In this document: positions 33,443 through 41,800 of the stretch, in pieces
Numbering within the stretch: position 1 is the stretch's first letter
How the letters are laid out: each line of letters opens with the position of its first letter
NCBI GenBank assembly: GCA_963677605.2
Contig: CAXXDX010000006.1
Coordinates: 1 to 64,000, forward strand
DNA from: JAGLOK01 sp963677605
GTDB lineage: Bacteria > Bacillota > Clostridia > Christensenellales > UMGS416
DNA: 64,000 nt
Direction of reading: 5' to 3'
Notes under the pieces: model-generated
What the model saw: only the letters and a program-made list of their open reading frames with translations
Told to the model about the DNA's origin: nothing
The model's database searches: none
Made by a program: the position numbers and the translations under genes

Positions 33443-33515
33443 TTTATGTTACCTTTACCATTAATTTGAATCTAATATTAAGATAACTTTACAAGCAATG
33501 TGGATTTTAAGTCAA
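33443..33515 (-). promoter_or_regulatory. Promoter/operator region of the restriction module
   Basis: On the minus strand TTGACT (33510-33515), 18 bp, TAAAGT (33486-33491). The 11-mers GTAAAGTTATC and GTAAAGGTAAC form a direct repeat overlapping and following the -10 box, a plausible controller-protein site. Confidence 0.45.
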
Positions 33516-33519
33516 CGGA

Positions 33520-33678
33520 CTATAAGTCACCATCATAACAATCATTCCATTTATTCCGCCACTCAGCGTGCTTAAAATTCTGCGAGGCTGGGTGAGATTC
33601 GAGAGTGCTGGAAGGAGCGTACAGAGGCGTACATGACTGAACCGCGCTCCTCGGATATCGCAAAGAAATCGTGGGATT
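33520..33678 (-). other. Decayed phage-derived segment A
   Basis: The minus strand encodes SVMYASVRSFQHSRISPSLAEF before a stop. A related peptide, SVTYASISSHPGFEISHRLT, is encoded at 34380-34505. Each fragment lies just downstream of a phage gene. They look like two decayed copies of one short sequence. Confidence 0.35.
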
Positions 33679-34170
33679 TTAAGTGCGCGCCCGCCTCCAA
33701 CTATTGACTTTGCGTAAAGCACTCGCCTTCAGCTTATACACCATCTCCACCGAATAATACATCGCTGCCGCCACCTCCTCATTGCTCATGCCTTCAAAAA
33801 AGTAATAAAATAGCGCTTCAAACTCCTGCACGGAAAGCTCGCCTTCCTCAAAGCAGAGGTTTAAATCATCGCGGACAGCATCCGCTTTAAGCGATAGGTG
33901 TTCAAGCTCGGAAAGCAGGGCGTCCAGCTTTTTGGTCAGCTTGTCGCAAAGATACGATGCGCGGTTTAGCGTCGGCTCGGACTTTTTATTGGACGATATA
34001 TGCTCCCCGCCGTAAAAGGCAGTTGACGCGTCAAAGATGGTCTCGCGCTCAGCTTTAAGATCGGTTATTTCAAGGAGAATGGCGCGCTTTCGGCGCTCGA
34101 TTGAGCGGACGGAGTAGAGCCACTGTTTAGCTGTCTGAACAGGTTGTTTATTTGTTGCTAGTGAAGTCAT
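33679..34170 (-). CDS. Phage sigma-70 region-4-like regulator
   Basis: A 163-residue protein, mostly helical. After a coiled region (IERRKRAILLEITDLKAERE, and SYLCDKLTKKLDALLSELEH) the C-terminal part (about 110-160) reads LSVQEFEALFYYFFEGMSNEEVAAAMYYS (core MSNEEVAAAMYYS) then VEMVYKLKASALRKV, a sigma-70 region 4-like HTH seen in phage late regulators such as RinA/ArpU/DUF1492 proteins. GAAAGGAC lies 7 bases before the ATG. It likely drove late phage genes, most of which are now absent. Confidence 0.7.
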   Translation of the reverse strand: MTSLATNKQPVQTAKQWLYSVRSIERRKRAILLEITDLKAERETIFDASTAFYGGEHISSNKKSEPTLNRASYLCDKLTKKLDALLSELEHLSLKADAVRDDLNLCFEEGELSVQEFEALFYYFFEGMSNEEVAAAMYYSVEMVYKLKASALRKVNSWRRART

Positions 34171-34379
34171 AGTTTTGTCCTTTCAGGTTTAATAGTGTGG
34201 CGGTTATAAGAAGCAAGCTCCCGTATCGCCGATTAGTTTCAGTGTTTTTTACGAACAGCGCAGCGGCTGGGATAATATTTATATATGGAGGTTGCACCCC
34301 CACGCCCCCGCTTTATAGCAGAAAAACAAGGTTATGTTTTTTTACAAAGCTAAGATTACATAAAATTCTGCGAAGATTA

Positions 34380-34505
34380 ATAAATCCAACTATCAAGCGT
34401 GCGTAAAAATGTTGTAAGGCGGTGCGAGATTTCAAATCCAGGATGGGAGCTTATCGAGGCATAAGTGACCGACTGAATTTTAAATATCACATCGAAATTA
34501 CGCAT
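34380..34505 (-). other. Decayed phage-derived segment B
   Basis: Related by its encoded peptide to 33520-33678. It lies directly downstream of the replisome gene, and no ribosome site is seen. Confidence 0.35.
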
Positions 34506-34507
34506 TT

Positions 34508-35170
34508 TTAAGTGCGCGTCTCCTCTAATATCTTGCGGACATAACCAATAGTTTTTCCACCTAACACCCACGCTTTTTCTATTGCAGCATGCAAAGTTTC
34601 GTCATCATACTTCGCTTTAAGCTTCAGGTACTCGCGCTTGGTATAGTCGGAGAAATCACCGAATACGGTTGTCAGTCGGTTAAGGTCCACAACGGTCAGG
34701 TCCTTGTGCACGCGCGCGTCGTCGTCCAAGCCATGTTGCTCTTCATCTGCCTCTTTGTCTGAATCTTTTTCTTTGCTCTTACTCTGTGTTACGCTGCTGT
34801 TACTTTGTAACGCTCGGTGTTTTCGGACGCGGGAGGCGGAAGAAGTCTCGCTGCCCATCATCTTCGGGACTTCCGGAAGGATGATTGTCCGGTCGGCGTC
34901 GCAGCGCAGCAGTTTGAGCTTTTTGAGCTGGTTCATAGCCGTTTCGACAGCGTTTTTGTCATCGCCCAAAACAGTGGCAAGCATCTCGGAGGTATAAGGT
35001 ATCTCCTCGGAAAAACGCAAGCGTCCGTCGTGGGGTATGCTCTCTGTCATGAGCTTGATATAGATTAAAACCAGCTCCTTGCCGCCCTTCATGCTCTCTA
35101 AAATGCGGATATCGTGACGGCGGAAGAAGTCTTTGGGGAGCTTCAACCAATAGTATTTCTTAGCAGACAT
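34508..35170 (-). CDS. Phage replisome organizer-like protein
   Basis: A 220-residue protein. The N-terminal domain (about 5-120) matches the phage_rep_org_N family: KYYWLKLPKDFFRRHDIRIL, GGKELVLIYIKLMTESI, DGRLRFSEEIPYT, then a winged-helix-like LKKLKLLRCDADRTIILPEV. A low-complexity acidic/Ser linker (about 125-150) precedes a C-terminal DnaD-like helical part (LKLKAKYDDETLHAAIEKAW). It would load helicase at the phage origin. Its 5' end is repeated upstream (35145-35375). No DnaC-like loader follows, consistent with decay. Confidence 0.75.
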   Translation of the reverse strand: MSAKKYYWLKLPKDFFRRHDIRILESMKGGKELVLIYIKLMTESIPHDGRLRFSEEIPYTSEMLATVLGDDKNAVETAMNQLKKLKLLRCDADRTIILPEVPKMMGSETSSASRVRKHRALQSNSSVTQSKSKEKDSDKEADEEQHGLDDDARVHKDLTVVDLNRLTTVFGDFSDYTKREYLKLKAKYDDETLHAAIEKAWVLGGKTIGYVRKILEETRT

Positions 35171-35375
35171 AGATTAATTTCTTTCTTTACAGTACCGAGT
35201 GCTTTGCGATTTTTCTTTCAGAAGAAATCGTGGTTTTAACCAGTAGTACTTTTTTTGTGCAGACATAGATTAATTTCTTTCTTTGTAGTGCCGAGTGCAT
35301 TGCGATTTTTCTTTCAGAAGAAATCGTGGTTTTAGCCAATAATATTTCTTAGTAGACATAGATTAAGTTCTTTCT
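35145..35375 (-). repeat. Tandem copies of the replisome gene 5' end
   Basis: The start region containing GCAGACATAGATTAA recurs at about 35163, 35259 and 35352 (periods 96 and 93 bp). On the minus strand the two extra copies encode peptides of about 30 residues, MSxxKKYYWLKPRFLLKEK and so on, ending in a stop, each beginning like the real gene (MSAKKYYWLK). Confidence 0.75.
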
Positions 35376-35404
35376 TTGTATTTTGTTATTGTGTTTTAAC
35401 AGAT

Positions 35405-35510
35405 CAAGCTCCCCGAACGCTGTCAATCGTTTGTCTTGTTAATGAATTTCGCTACAGCTGGGATAATTGATTACCCGGGGGACTCTGCGAGTCCCCCGAA
35501 CCCCCTGCTG
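35405..35510. repeat. GCTGT...ACAGCTGGG module with GC hairpin
   Basis: CTCCCCGAACGCTGT...TACAGCTGGGA is a variant of the GCCG...CGGC module in which both arms have changed together. It is followed by GGGGGACTCTGCGAGTCCCC, a perfect palindrome with a 3-base loop. Confidence 0.75.
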
Positions 35511-35613
35511 TTATGCATATAGCAAACTATTTTTTTGCTATATATAACTAAAAGTACTAATACTTACATGATTGAATTGTGTTTCTCTGTTATCAAACGG
35601 AAATTACGTAGTT

Positions 35614-36000
35614 TTAAGGGCACATTTCATAAATAAAAATCATCTCCTCCCCTATCATCTCCGCTCCAGAACATATCTCTTTCGTGACATAAAGTTCAGC
35701 TTCTCTTTCAGCGCACCGCTCGCAGACAAGCCCGAACGCGATGGAGTAATAACAGCTGTCAGAGCCGCTTGTCCCACAAAGTTCACCGGGTGCCTTCTGC
35801 CAGTCAAACAGCATTTCTCCGCATGCATCGCATGCGCAGTCCGGCACAGCGCGGAAGTTAACTTCCACCAAACTTCCCTGCTCAGCCAGTTTTTTGTGGG
35901 CATAGAGCAAAGCTTCCTTTTTTGACGCAAACGCACAACCGAACGAGAAATAAACATCGTAGTTTCTGTTTAATATGTAATTGTCAAAAGTCTCGCGCAC
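35614..36000 (-). CDS. Cys-rich hypothetical protein
   Basis: A 128-residue protein with no recognised family. Residues about 52-95 contain CACDACGE and, after about 30 residues, CERCAE, plus two more cysteines: four Cys in two CxxC pairs, as in a zinc ribbon. It starts with GTG at 36000, with GGAG 6 bases upstream; no ATG in frame fits better. It is divergent from the CI-like repressor gene across a 218-bp region with operators, so the repressor may control it. A phage early protein is possible. Confidence 0.55.
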   Translation of the reverse strand: MRETFDNYILNRNYDVYFSFGCAFASKKEALLYAHKKLAEQGSLVEVNFRAVPDCACDACGEMLFDWQKAPGELCGTSGSDSCYYSIAFGLVCERCAEREAELYVTKEICSGAEMIGEEMIFIYEMCP

Positions 36001-36110
36001 TCGCTGCTCCGATATATTGTATTTTCATAATATTTGCCAAAAACCATAGTTTCATGTATAATCAGTTTAATAATAATCAGCAAAATTTACGATTCAACTT
36101 ATCGATTATG

Positions 36111-36200
36111 CGGTATTTATACCGATTTCGATTTGTTTAACTGTAGTATATCCGCATTTTTGCGGATTGTCAATACATAATTTCGTTTTATTTGCGGATT
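36111..36200. promoter_or_regulatory. Operator region of CI-like repressor
   Basis: CGGTATTTATACCG (36111-36124) is a perfect palindrome. ATCCGCA-TTTT-TGCGGAT (36150-36167) is a second, and a TTTGCGGATT half-site (36191-36200) lies 19 bp before the repressor start. Repeated TGCGGAT sites in a divergent region are typical of phage repressor operators. Confidence 0.7.
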
Positions 36201-36218
36201 TATTTTCGGGGGTAGAAA

Positions 36219-36545
36219 ATGCTTAACAGGATTAAAACATTGTGTGATGAGAACAATCTGAGCCTGACTTCGCTGGAGCGCGAGCTTGGCTTCGGCAAAT
36301 CCACCATGCGCAAATGGGACAAGAACGCACCGTCAATTGACAAGGTGCTGCTTGTTGCGGATTATTTTGATGTCACGATGGATTATCTTATCGGCCGTAC
36401 TGCCCTGCGCAATGAGAGCGTTGCCCCTAACGAAGAAGAAGCCGAGTTTTTGGAAACATATAAAAACGCCAAAGAGAGTGACAAGTCCTCCGTCAAAGCT
36501 GCTTTGAAGTTGATCGACAAACTTTTAGGAGAAGACGAGGAGTAA
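36219..36545 (+). CDS. CI-like XRE repressor
   Basis: A 108-residue DNA-binding protein. The N-terminal HTH (about 3-65) reads IKTLCDENNLSLTSLERELG, GKSTMRKWDKNAPSIDKVLL, then YFDVTMDYLIGR, the form common in Firmicute prophage repressors. The short C-terminal part (about 70-108) is helical and lacks a protease domain, so it would respond to an antirepressor rather than to RecA. A GGGGGT ribosome site precedes the ATG, and TGCGGAT operators lie upstream. It marks the right end of the prophage remnant. Confidence 0.82.
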   Translation: MLNRIKTLCDENNLSLTSLERELGFGKSTMRKWDKNAPSIDKVLLVADYFDVTMDYLIGRTALRNESVAPNEEEAEFLETYKNAKESDKSSVKAALKLIDKLLGEDEE

Positions 36546-36567
36546 AATACAATCTATTTGTCAATAC

Positions 36568-36596
36568 TTTACATTTATAGTCACTTGTGATATTTT
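36568..36596 (+). promoter_or_regulatory. Candidate leaderless promoter
   Basis: TTTACA (36568-36573), 17 bp, TATTTT (36591-36596), with the ATG of the next gene only 6 bases further and no ribosome site. Transcription would start at the start codon. Confidence 0.4.
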
Positions 36597-36602
36597 ACAT
36601 AT

Positions 36603-37511
36603 ATGACTAAATATATCTTTAAATATAATGTGCTTGCAAAAGTCTTTCTTGCATTATCAATTTTAACTGAGTTTATAATTACCGTTTCTAACTACAGCCA
36701 ATATGACAACTTCTTTTTCTTATCAGTTTTTATCCGCATTGCTTTATTAGCTTATGTTCTTTCTAAATTATCCGAAAAAACGATACTTTCTGATAGTGGA
36801 TTAAAGACCAGCAGAGATAATTCAGATAATACCAGCTGGGATAGTATAAGCTTAATTGAGTTATATAACAGCCGCATTAAACTTACTTCTGCAACAGGAA
36901 TAAAATATTATTTGTATAACAATACAAAATTATCACAAACTTTCGATGATGCAAAATCATTCATTATTCAAACAGCAAAGAAAAAAAGCATAACATATAT
37001 TGATGAAGAAGACTTGGCTACTGAGAATAAAGTAAGCACCATTTTGGGTTTAAAGTCCAAACTTAATATAAATCAACGTTTCATTTTTGCATTAATGATT
37101 CTAAATTTAGTCATTCTTCTTATTTTTTCTTATGCATTAATTGATTTAATGTTGCAGTTTTCTGATTTAAACAAAGGCTTATTTAATTTATTTAAGCTGT
37201 TTAATGTTAATCGAAATATATTTTTCATTGTTCTTATAGTCACATTATCTATTTGTATACTCTCTTTAATCTTTAATATACTTTCACTATTATCTTTCAA
37301 AAAGAAACAAAAGAAAGCAATTAGACTTACGATTATATACAGAATACTATATGTAACAACATTTCTGTCTTCTGTATCATTCCAAACAGTTTTTCCGCTT
37401 GGTTTCACAAGTGACAGCATGTTATCAATGGTGTCTGTAATATTCCTTTCATTATCTTTGATCGTATATTTAAAAAAATCTCCAGTCATAAAAGAAGAAT
37501 TTATAAACTGA
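36603..37511 (+). CDS. Hypothetical membrane protein
   Basis: A 302-residue AT-rich gene for a protein with about six membrane helices: two at about 8-55, two or three at about 160-240, two at about 245-290. The loop at about 60-150 is soluble (LSDSGLKTSRDNSDNTSW ... LTSATGIKYYLYN) and resembles small PH-like loops in bacterial membrane proteins. I do not recognise the family. It lacks a ribosome site and may be translated from a leaderless message. Its base composition differs from the core genes, suggesting acquisition together with the adjacent prophage or restriction module. Confidence 0.6.
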   Translation: MTKYIFKYNVLAKVFLALSILTEFIITVSNYSQYDNFFFLSVFIRIALLAYVLSKLSEKTILSDSGLKTSRDNSDNTSWDSISLIELYNSRIKLTSATGIKYYLYNNTKLSQTFDDAKSFIIQTAKKKSITYIDEEDLATENKVSTILGLKSKLNINQRFIFALMILNLVILLIFSYALIDLMLQFSDLNKGLFNLFKLFNVNRNIFFIVLIVTLSICILSLIFNILSLLSFKKKQKKAIRLTIIYRILYVTTFLSSVSFQTVFPLGFTSDSMLSMVSVIFLSLSLIVYLKKSPVIKEEFIN

Positions 37512-38110
37512 TATTTATTTATCCTTCTTTTTTACCCACCTGCAATACATAGTAAGAAGACGAATAAGCATTTTTTTGGGTTTATTTAATAAACAATATT
37601 TATATAATAATAGTGCATCATTTTTCATTTAATTTCCCTTCTCTGACCGAATCGATAGCGGGGCGACTATGCTCGGTTCATAATCTGTTTACTTTATCTC
37701 TAGTATACACTTATGATACTCCCAAAAATGGTACAATGCAATATTTTTATCGTTTTTTGCGAACATTTGTTTGCGTTTGCCCCTTGCATTAATATGAATA
37801 ATTTCTATTATTTACTTTTATGTTACGTTTATCTTAACATTATATTTACTGTTGTTCAATTGTTTTAATATAATTTTAATAATTGTAGAGGTAGTTATAG
37901 TGTGTGTTGTATGCTTTTTACGTATAGAGCACCCCGAGCGCCGTCTTTACTGATGTTTATTATCTAACTGTACGGCGGCTGGGACTTTGCTGGGGCTGAC
38001 GCCCCAGTACCCCTCACCTCTCTGTCCCTTTGGGACATCTCCCCTCAAGGGGAGAACTTATTACCTCAATAGTTTTCGCACGACCGCGACGGTCAGATAC
38101 AACAAGCGAT
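37512..38110. repeat. Gap with GCCG...CGGCTGGG module and double hairpin
   Basis: The first 400 bp are AT-rich with nothing recognisable. At 37928-38010 lies GAGCGCCGT...ACGGCGGCTGGGA with CTGGGGCTGACGCCCCAG. At 38020-38065 lies CTGTCCC/GGGACA plus CCCCTCAAGGGG. Confidence 0.6.
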
Positions 38111-38118
38111 TCTACTAA

Positions 38119-38147
38119 TTGTCTGTTTTTAACAATAATGATATAAT
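38119..38147 (+). promoter_or_regulatory. Candidate leaderless promoter
   Basis: TTGTCT (38119-38124), 17 bp, TATAAT (38142-38147). The ATG of the lipoprotein gene is at 38155, only 7 bases after the -10 box, and no ribosome site exists between, so the mRNA should begin at or next to the start codon. Confidence 0.55.
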
Positions 38148-38154
38148 CATCATT

Positions 38155-39837
38155 ATGAAAAGAAAATCAATTATTCTATTTTTAATATTATGCCTATTTC
38201 TATCAAGCTGTAATATCTCTAATCCAGCGTCTGAAGTATCAATTCCTTCGACTGATAACATAACTCCAGAAACAACAATACAAGAAAGCACATATACTCC
38301 AAATCCTACTCTTAATATTTCAACCCCTTCTATAAGTCCTGAACCTTCGCCTTCACAAACACCTACAGTTGTCGAAGAGATAACATCTGTCTTTGGAGAA
38401 AAAGCATGCAAACTCGATGTAGACAAATTATATACTAAAAATGTAATCGAACCTGAAATATTCGTTTTTGATGATAATTACATGTATTACATCAATGAAA
38501 CAAGAATAGTTAAACGCAATCTCAAAACAAATGAAGCTTCCGTTATATTTGATGGTGTATATGATAATAAGCACCTATCCATACAAGAAGAGTGGCTATA
38601 TCTTTACACACGCGGTAAAGGTATCATTAAAGTGAAAACAGACGGCTCAGAAACAGAAACCATTCGAAATGTTCAGGCAAGCAGAGTTATGGCAGTTGGT
38701 GACAATATATATTACTATGTCGCAGATGAATTATTTTTTGACTGGCAATATAGTTTATTTAACTTGGACTTATCTACTAATGAAAACACTTTGTTAAGAA
38801 AGTTTGTGACTGAAACTAAGTATCAGAATAATAAACTGTATTATACAACTTACGACGGAATAAAAGACGATTGCTGGATTTATAATATTGAAACTAAATC
38901 TGATGAAAAGCATTGTTGTGATTGTTATTATCTGCCTGTAATAGTGAATGATATTGCATATCATTTTTATAACGGCGGTGATATTGGATATGATACATTT
39001 TATCTATATTCGAAAAATATAAAAACTGACAAACAATTAATTAATAATATAAAAGGAAGGAATCTCACACAATACTATAATTACCTCCTTTTTAAAGATA
39101 GCAGTGACACTCTTTGCGCATATGACACAAGAAACGGGATCATATATGAGATTATGTCTTTTAAAGATACTACTATTGAAGCAGTCCACAAAGACACTAT
39201 ATTTATCTCAAAAGCTTTTGAATCCGGCATCACACGCATATATTCCATGGACTTAACCAAAGGAGCCGATATCAAAAAGCTGTTTAGCTACAGCAGAGAA
39301 TATAGCTATTCTCCCGATAATATAGAATTGCCCAATCTTTCGGATATAGATATAGATAAAGATTATATTTCCGAGACATATGTTATTTTAGATGATTTTA
39401 TTGATGATTCTATACTTTATAAAGAAAATGAGTACTACATTGATTATGACTATCATAATAGATACTCACACCGTTATCTCTATAATAAAACCGATCAGGC
39501 ATTAGTAATTAAAGATATCTTAGCTGTTGAAGATATTCCAGTACTTATAGCAGTTAATGATAAAATCATATATACCAATGCCAATAACATCGGATATATA
39601 TATGTTTACAATATTGATACTCGTAAAACTGAAATCTATAACACAGGTATGGGTATTCCTATCCACTTTACTCCATACTACCAATATATAATTATTGATA
39701 GCTATTACAAAGACTATTATTTCTCTTTCCCCGATAGTTCTGAAACAACCGCAGAGAATAATAATTTAATATACAGCTTTGTATTTAATATGGAAACAGG
39801 TGAGATAATCGAAGTCAACAATGACATTCAAGAGTAA
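38155..39837 (+). CDS. Lipoprotein with beta-propeller-like repeats (DUF5050-like)
   Basis: A 560-residue lipoprotein: signal peptide with lipobox LSSC (lipidated Cys near residue 19), a Ser/Thr/Pro linker (about 25-75), then repeated short strands of the type DNYMYYINETRIVKRNL, EEWLYLYTRGKGIIKVKTDG, NNKLYYTTYDG and NDKIIYTNANN. These Y-rich repeats resemble DUF5050-type beta-propellers found in clostridial exported proteins. Function unknown; sensing or binding at the outer membrane face is possible. A CCDC cluster sits near residue 250. Transcription probably starts at the ATG (see the promoter at 38119). Confidence 0.7.
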   Translation: MKRKSIILFLILCLFLSSCNISNPASEVSIPSTDNITPETTIQESTYTPNPTLNISTPSISPEPSPSQTPTVVEEITSVFGEKACKLDVDKLYTKNVIEPEIFVFDDNYMYYINETRIVKRNLKTNEASVIFDGVYDNKHLSIQEEWLYLYTRGKGIIKVKTDGSETETIRNVQASRVMAVGDNIYYYVADELFFDWQYSLFNLDLSTNENTLLRKFVTETKYQNNKLYYTTYDGIKDDCWIYNIETKSDEKHCCDCYYLPVIVNDIAYHFYNGGDIGYDTFYLYSKNIKTDKQLINNIKGRNLTQYYNYLLFKDSSDTLCAYDTRNGIIYEIMSFKDTTIEAVHKDTIFISKAFESGITRIYSMDLTKGADIKKLFSYSREYSYSPDNIELPNLSDIDIDKDYISETYVILDDFIDDSILYKENEYYIDYDYHNRYSHRYLYNKTDQALVIKDILAVEDIPVLIAVNDKIIYTNANNIGYIYVYNIDTRKTEIYNTGMGIPIHFTPYYQYIIIDSYYKDYYFSFPDSSETTAENNNLIYSFVFNMETGEIIEVNNDIQE

Positions 39838-39949
39838 ATTCACTGTTCCCCTTCCTTTTCGCTATGAAGTTATATAGACAAACCCTATCCACCGAAGCAA
39901 AAAAAACCGTAAGATAAGATATTATAAATAAAATAATTTTACTGCTTGG

Positions 39950-40140
39950 CGAAAACACACACTTGGTTTAGGGGAGCGAGACTTTCGCTCAATAATGGAT
40001 TAAATTCTTCCCTCAGGGGAGATGTCCGCAGGACAGAGGGGTGTGGGGTGCTGGGGCGAAGCCCCAGTATATTCCCAGCCGCTGCATAGCTGGCAAAACA
40101 AATAACGTTTGTCGGCGCTCAGGGAGCTTACTAAGTAAAA
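39950..40140. repeat. Reverse-orientation repeat cluster
   Basis: It contains TTCCCTCAGGGGA, TGTCC/GGACA, CTGGGGCGAAGCCCCAG and CCCAGCCGCTG...GTCGGCGCTCAGGGAGC, the reverse complement of the usual module order. No gene is seen. Confidence 0.65.
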
Positions 40141-40265
40141 CTACCCAACCCCTCCCCCATCCACGCCCAAATACAAACTATTTACGCAAAATTAATTTAA
40201 TTTCACAAACGAATGTATTATAATAGATGAGAAAAAGAATAATAATAGAAATAAGAGGAATATTA

Positions 40266-41039
40266 ATGAAAGAATTAGAAAGCAAAAAAGCGTTTATATG
40301 CGATATGGACGGTGTTATTTATCACGGAAGCACATTGCTTCCCGGAGCAAAAGAGTTTGTTGACTGGCTGCAAAAGGAAAACAAAGACTTCCTGTTCCTG
40401 ACAAACAATTCGTCAAAAACAAGAAAAGAATTGCAGATTACGCTTCAGAATATGGGTATCAATGTAACGGAAGATCATTTTTATACATCAGCGCTGGCAA
40501 CGGCAAGCTTCCTTAAAAAGCAGTGCCCCGGCGGATCAGCTTACGTTATCGGCGACACAGGTCTTACAAATGCCATGTATAACGTCGGCTTCATTATGAA
40601 CTCAACCGATCCGGATTACGTGGTGCTCGGCGAAACACGCGCTTATAACTATGAGATGATGGTTAAAGCAACACAGCTGGTGTTAAGCGGCGCAAAGCTT
40701 ATCGGCTGTAACTACGACATGACAGGCCCGATTGACGGCGGTATCGCTCCGGCAACGCGCGCACTTATCTCGCCCATTGAGATGGCTACAGGCAAAAAAG
40801 CGTATTTCGTCGGCAAGCCCAATCCACTCATGGTTCGCCACGGCTTAAACCTTCTGGGTGCGGACGTAAAAGACGTTGCTTTCATCGGCGACAGAATGGA
40901 TACAGACATCGTAGCCGGTATAGAGTCAGGCATCGATACCGTTCTGGTTCTTTCAGGCGTAACATCGGTTGAAACTATGAAGAAGTTTGCATACCGTCCA
41001 AAGTTTGTGCTGGATGGCGTGGGAGACGTAATTAAGTGA
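40266..41039 (+). CDS. NagD-type HAD-IIA phosphatase
   Basis: A 257-residue cytoplasmic haloacid-dehalogenase phosphatase of subfamily IIA (NagD/pNPPase-like). Motif I is CDMDGVIYHG with the nucleophile and acid/base Asp, motif II LTNNSSKTR, motif III Lys in VGKPNPLMV, and motif IV GDRMDTDI. The C2 cap lies between (about 85-190). Such enzymes dephosphorylate sugar phosphates or nucleotides; the exact substrate is open. ATG 40266 has AGAGGA upstream and is preferred to the ATG at 40227. A TATAAT box lies at 40219-40224. Confidence 0.9.
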   Translation: MKELESKKAFICDMDGVIYHGSTLLPGAKEFVDWLQKENKDFLFLTNNSSKTRKELQITLQNMGINVTEDHFYTSALATASFLKKQCPGGSAYVIGDTGLTNAMYNVGFIMNSTDPDYVVLGETRAYNYEMMVKATQLVLSGAKLIGCNYDMTGPIDGGIAPATRALISPIEMATGKKAYFVGKPNPLMVRHGLNLLGADVKDVAFIGDRMDTDIVAGIESGIDTVLVLSGVTSVETMKKFAYRPKFVLDGVGDVIK

Positions 41040-41165
41040 TGTAAACATCACTTTTCGGTGAAAACAGGTTTTCACCGAGATATCTTGAAAAATGATGTGT
41101 ATTCGCAAAGCTCATGCTACCCATCATTTTCCGCTTTTATAGTGCTTTAAATAATATAATGTTTA

Positions 41166-41192
41166 AAAACTCGGAATAAATCCGAGTTTTTT
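41166..41192 (+). terminator. Terminator of NagD-type gene
   Basis: AAAACTCGGA and TCCGAGTTTT form a 10-bp stem over a 5-base loop, followed by more Ts. Two further hairpins (GTGATG/CATCAC and CGGTGAAAA/TTTTCACCG) lie at 41035-41080. Confidence 0.9.
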
Positions 41193-41227
41193 GTTTTGCT
41201 GAGACTGTTTGAACAATTAAGAATAAA

Positions 41228-41734
41228 CTATATTTTCTTTTCTACTTTTGTTTTGAAAATCATGTCATGGAATGCTCTTTTGTTCTTACTAGCAAACAGA
41301 TAAAATAAATAAAATAATATTAAAGTTAAAATAATAATAAATGGTAAATATACATATATGGTGTTATTTATTCCCCACCATATATATTGTGAAAAGAAAA
41401 AAATATGAGTTAATTCCCAAGGCAAAAGCTTTATAAAAGTTCTTCCCAATGCCTGTTTATATGAAATCTTAGTGTGATTATTACTTGTAATTGATAAATT
41501 AAACACTCTTTTGCCTAAAGTATATCCCAGATTCTTTTCCAAACAAATAAAATATACCCATGCTGGAACGGAAATAGTTGCAAATATCCACATTGTAAAA
41601 GCTATGCCTTCAAGCACTTCTACAGGACTTCTATTAAATAGGATAAAAACAATCCATTGAACTAATATTAGGATTATTGCAAGAATTACTATATCAATAA
41701 AATGCGCAACCAATCTTTTTAATGCTATTTTCAT
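41228..41734 (-). CDS. RDD-family membrane protein
   Basis: A 168-residue membrane protein of the RDD family with three or four helices. The signature residues are in RLVAHFIDIVIL (Arg and Asp of helix 1), LGKRVFNLSI, and RAFHDMIFKTKV near the end. Function is not established; some RDD proteins act as ion antiporters. It lies 66 bp downstream of the ankyrin lipoprotein gene and may be the last gene of that operon, though a separate promoter is possible. Confidence 0.82.
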   Translation of the reverse strand: MKIALKRLVAHFIDIVILAIILILVQWIVFILFNRSPVEVLEGIAFTMWIFATISVPAWVYFICLEKNLGYTLGKRVFNLSITSNNHTKISYKQALGRTFIKLLPWELTHIFFFSQYIWWGINNTIYVYLPFIIILTLILFYLFYLFASKNKRAFHDMIFKTKVEKKI

Positions 41735-41800
41735 AATAACTCCTCAAGTTTTCTCTAAATAGAATAGCATTATTTACATAATATGTATATAGTAAGCCAC

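Larger units (their letters stand above)
31429..36545. mobile_element. Decayed prophage remnant
   Basis: A terminase small subunit, a phage sigma-like late regulator, a phage replisome-organizer protein and a CI-like repressor with palindromic operators lie in phage-like order, but no large terminase, portal, capsid, tail, lysis or integrase gene is present. An AT-rich restriction module and hairpin repeats interrupt it. Boundaries are approximate and no attachment sites were identified. Confidence 0.65.

Noticed and set aside
33507..33722. A 71-residue minus-strand frame downstream of the sigma-like gene
   Set aside because: No ribosome site and no family; the peptide similarity to segment B is in a different frame, so it is treated as decayed sequence.
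34425..34445. tRNA-like T-loop (TTTCAAATCC) in the prophage remnant
   Set aside because: No acceptor stem, anticodon arm or CCA end can be folded around it.
31429..36545. Intact prophage
   Set aside because: No integrase, large terminase, portal, capsid, tail or lysis gene is present, and unrelated repeats and a restriction module interrupt it.
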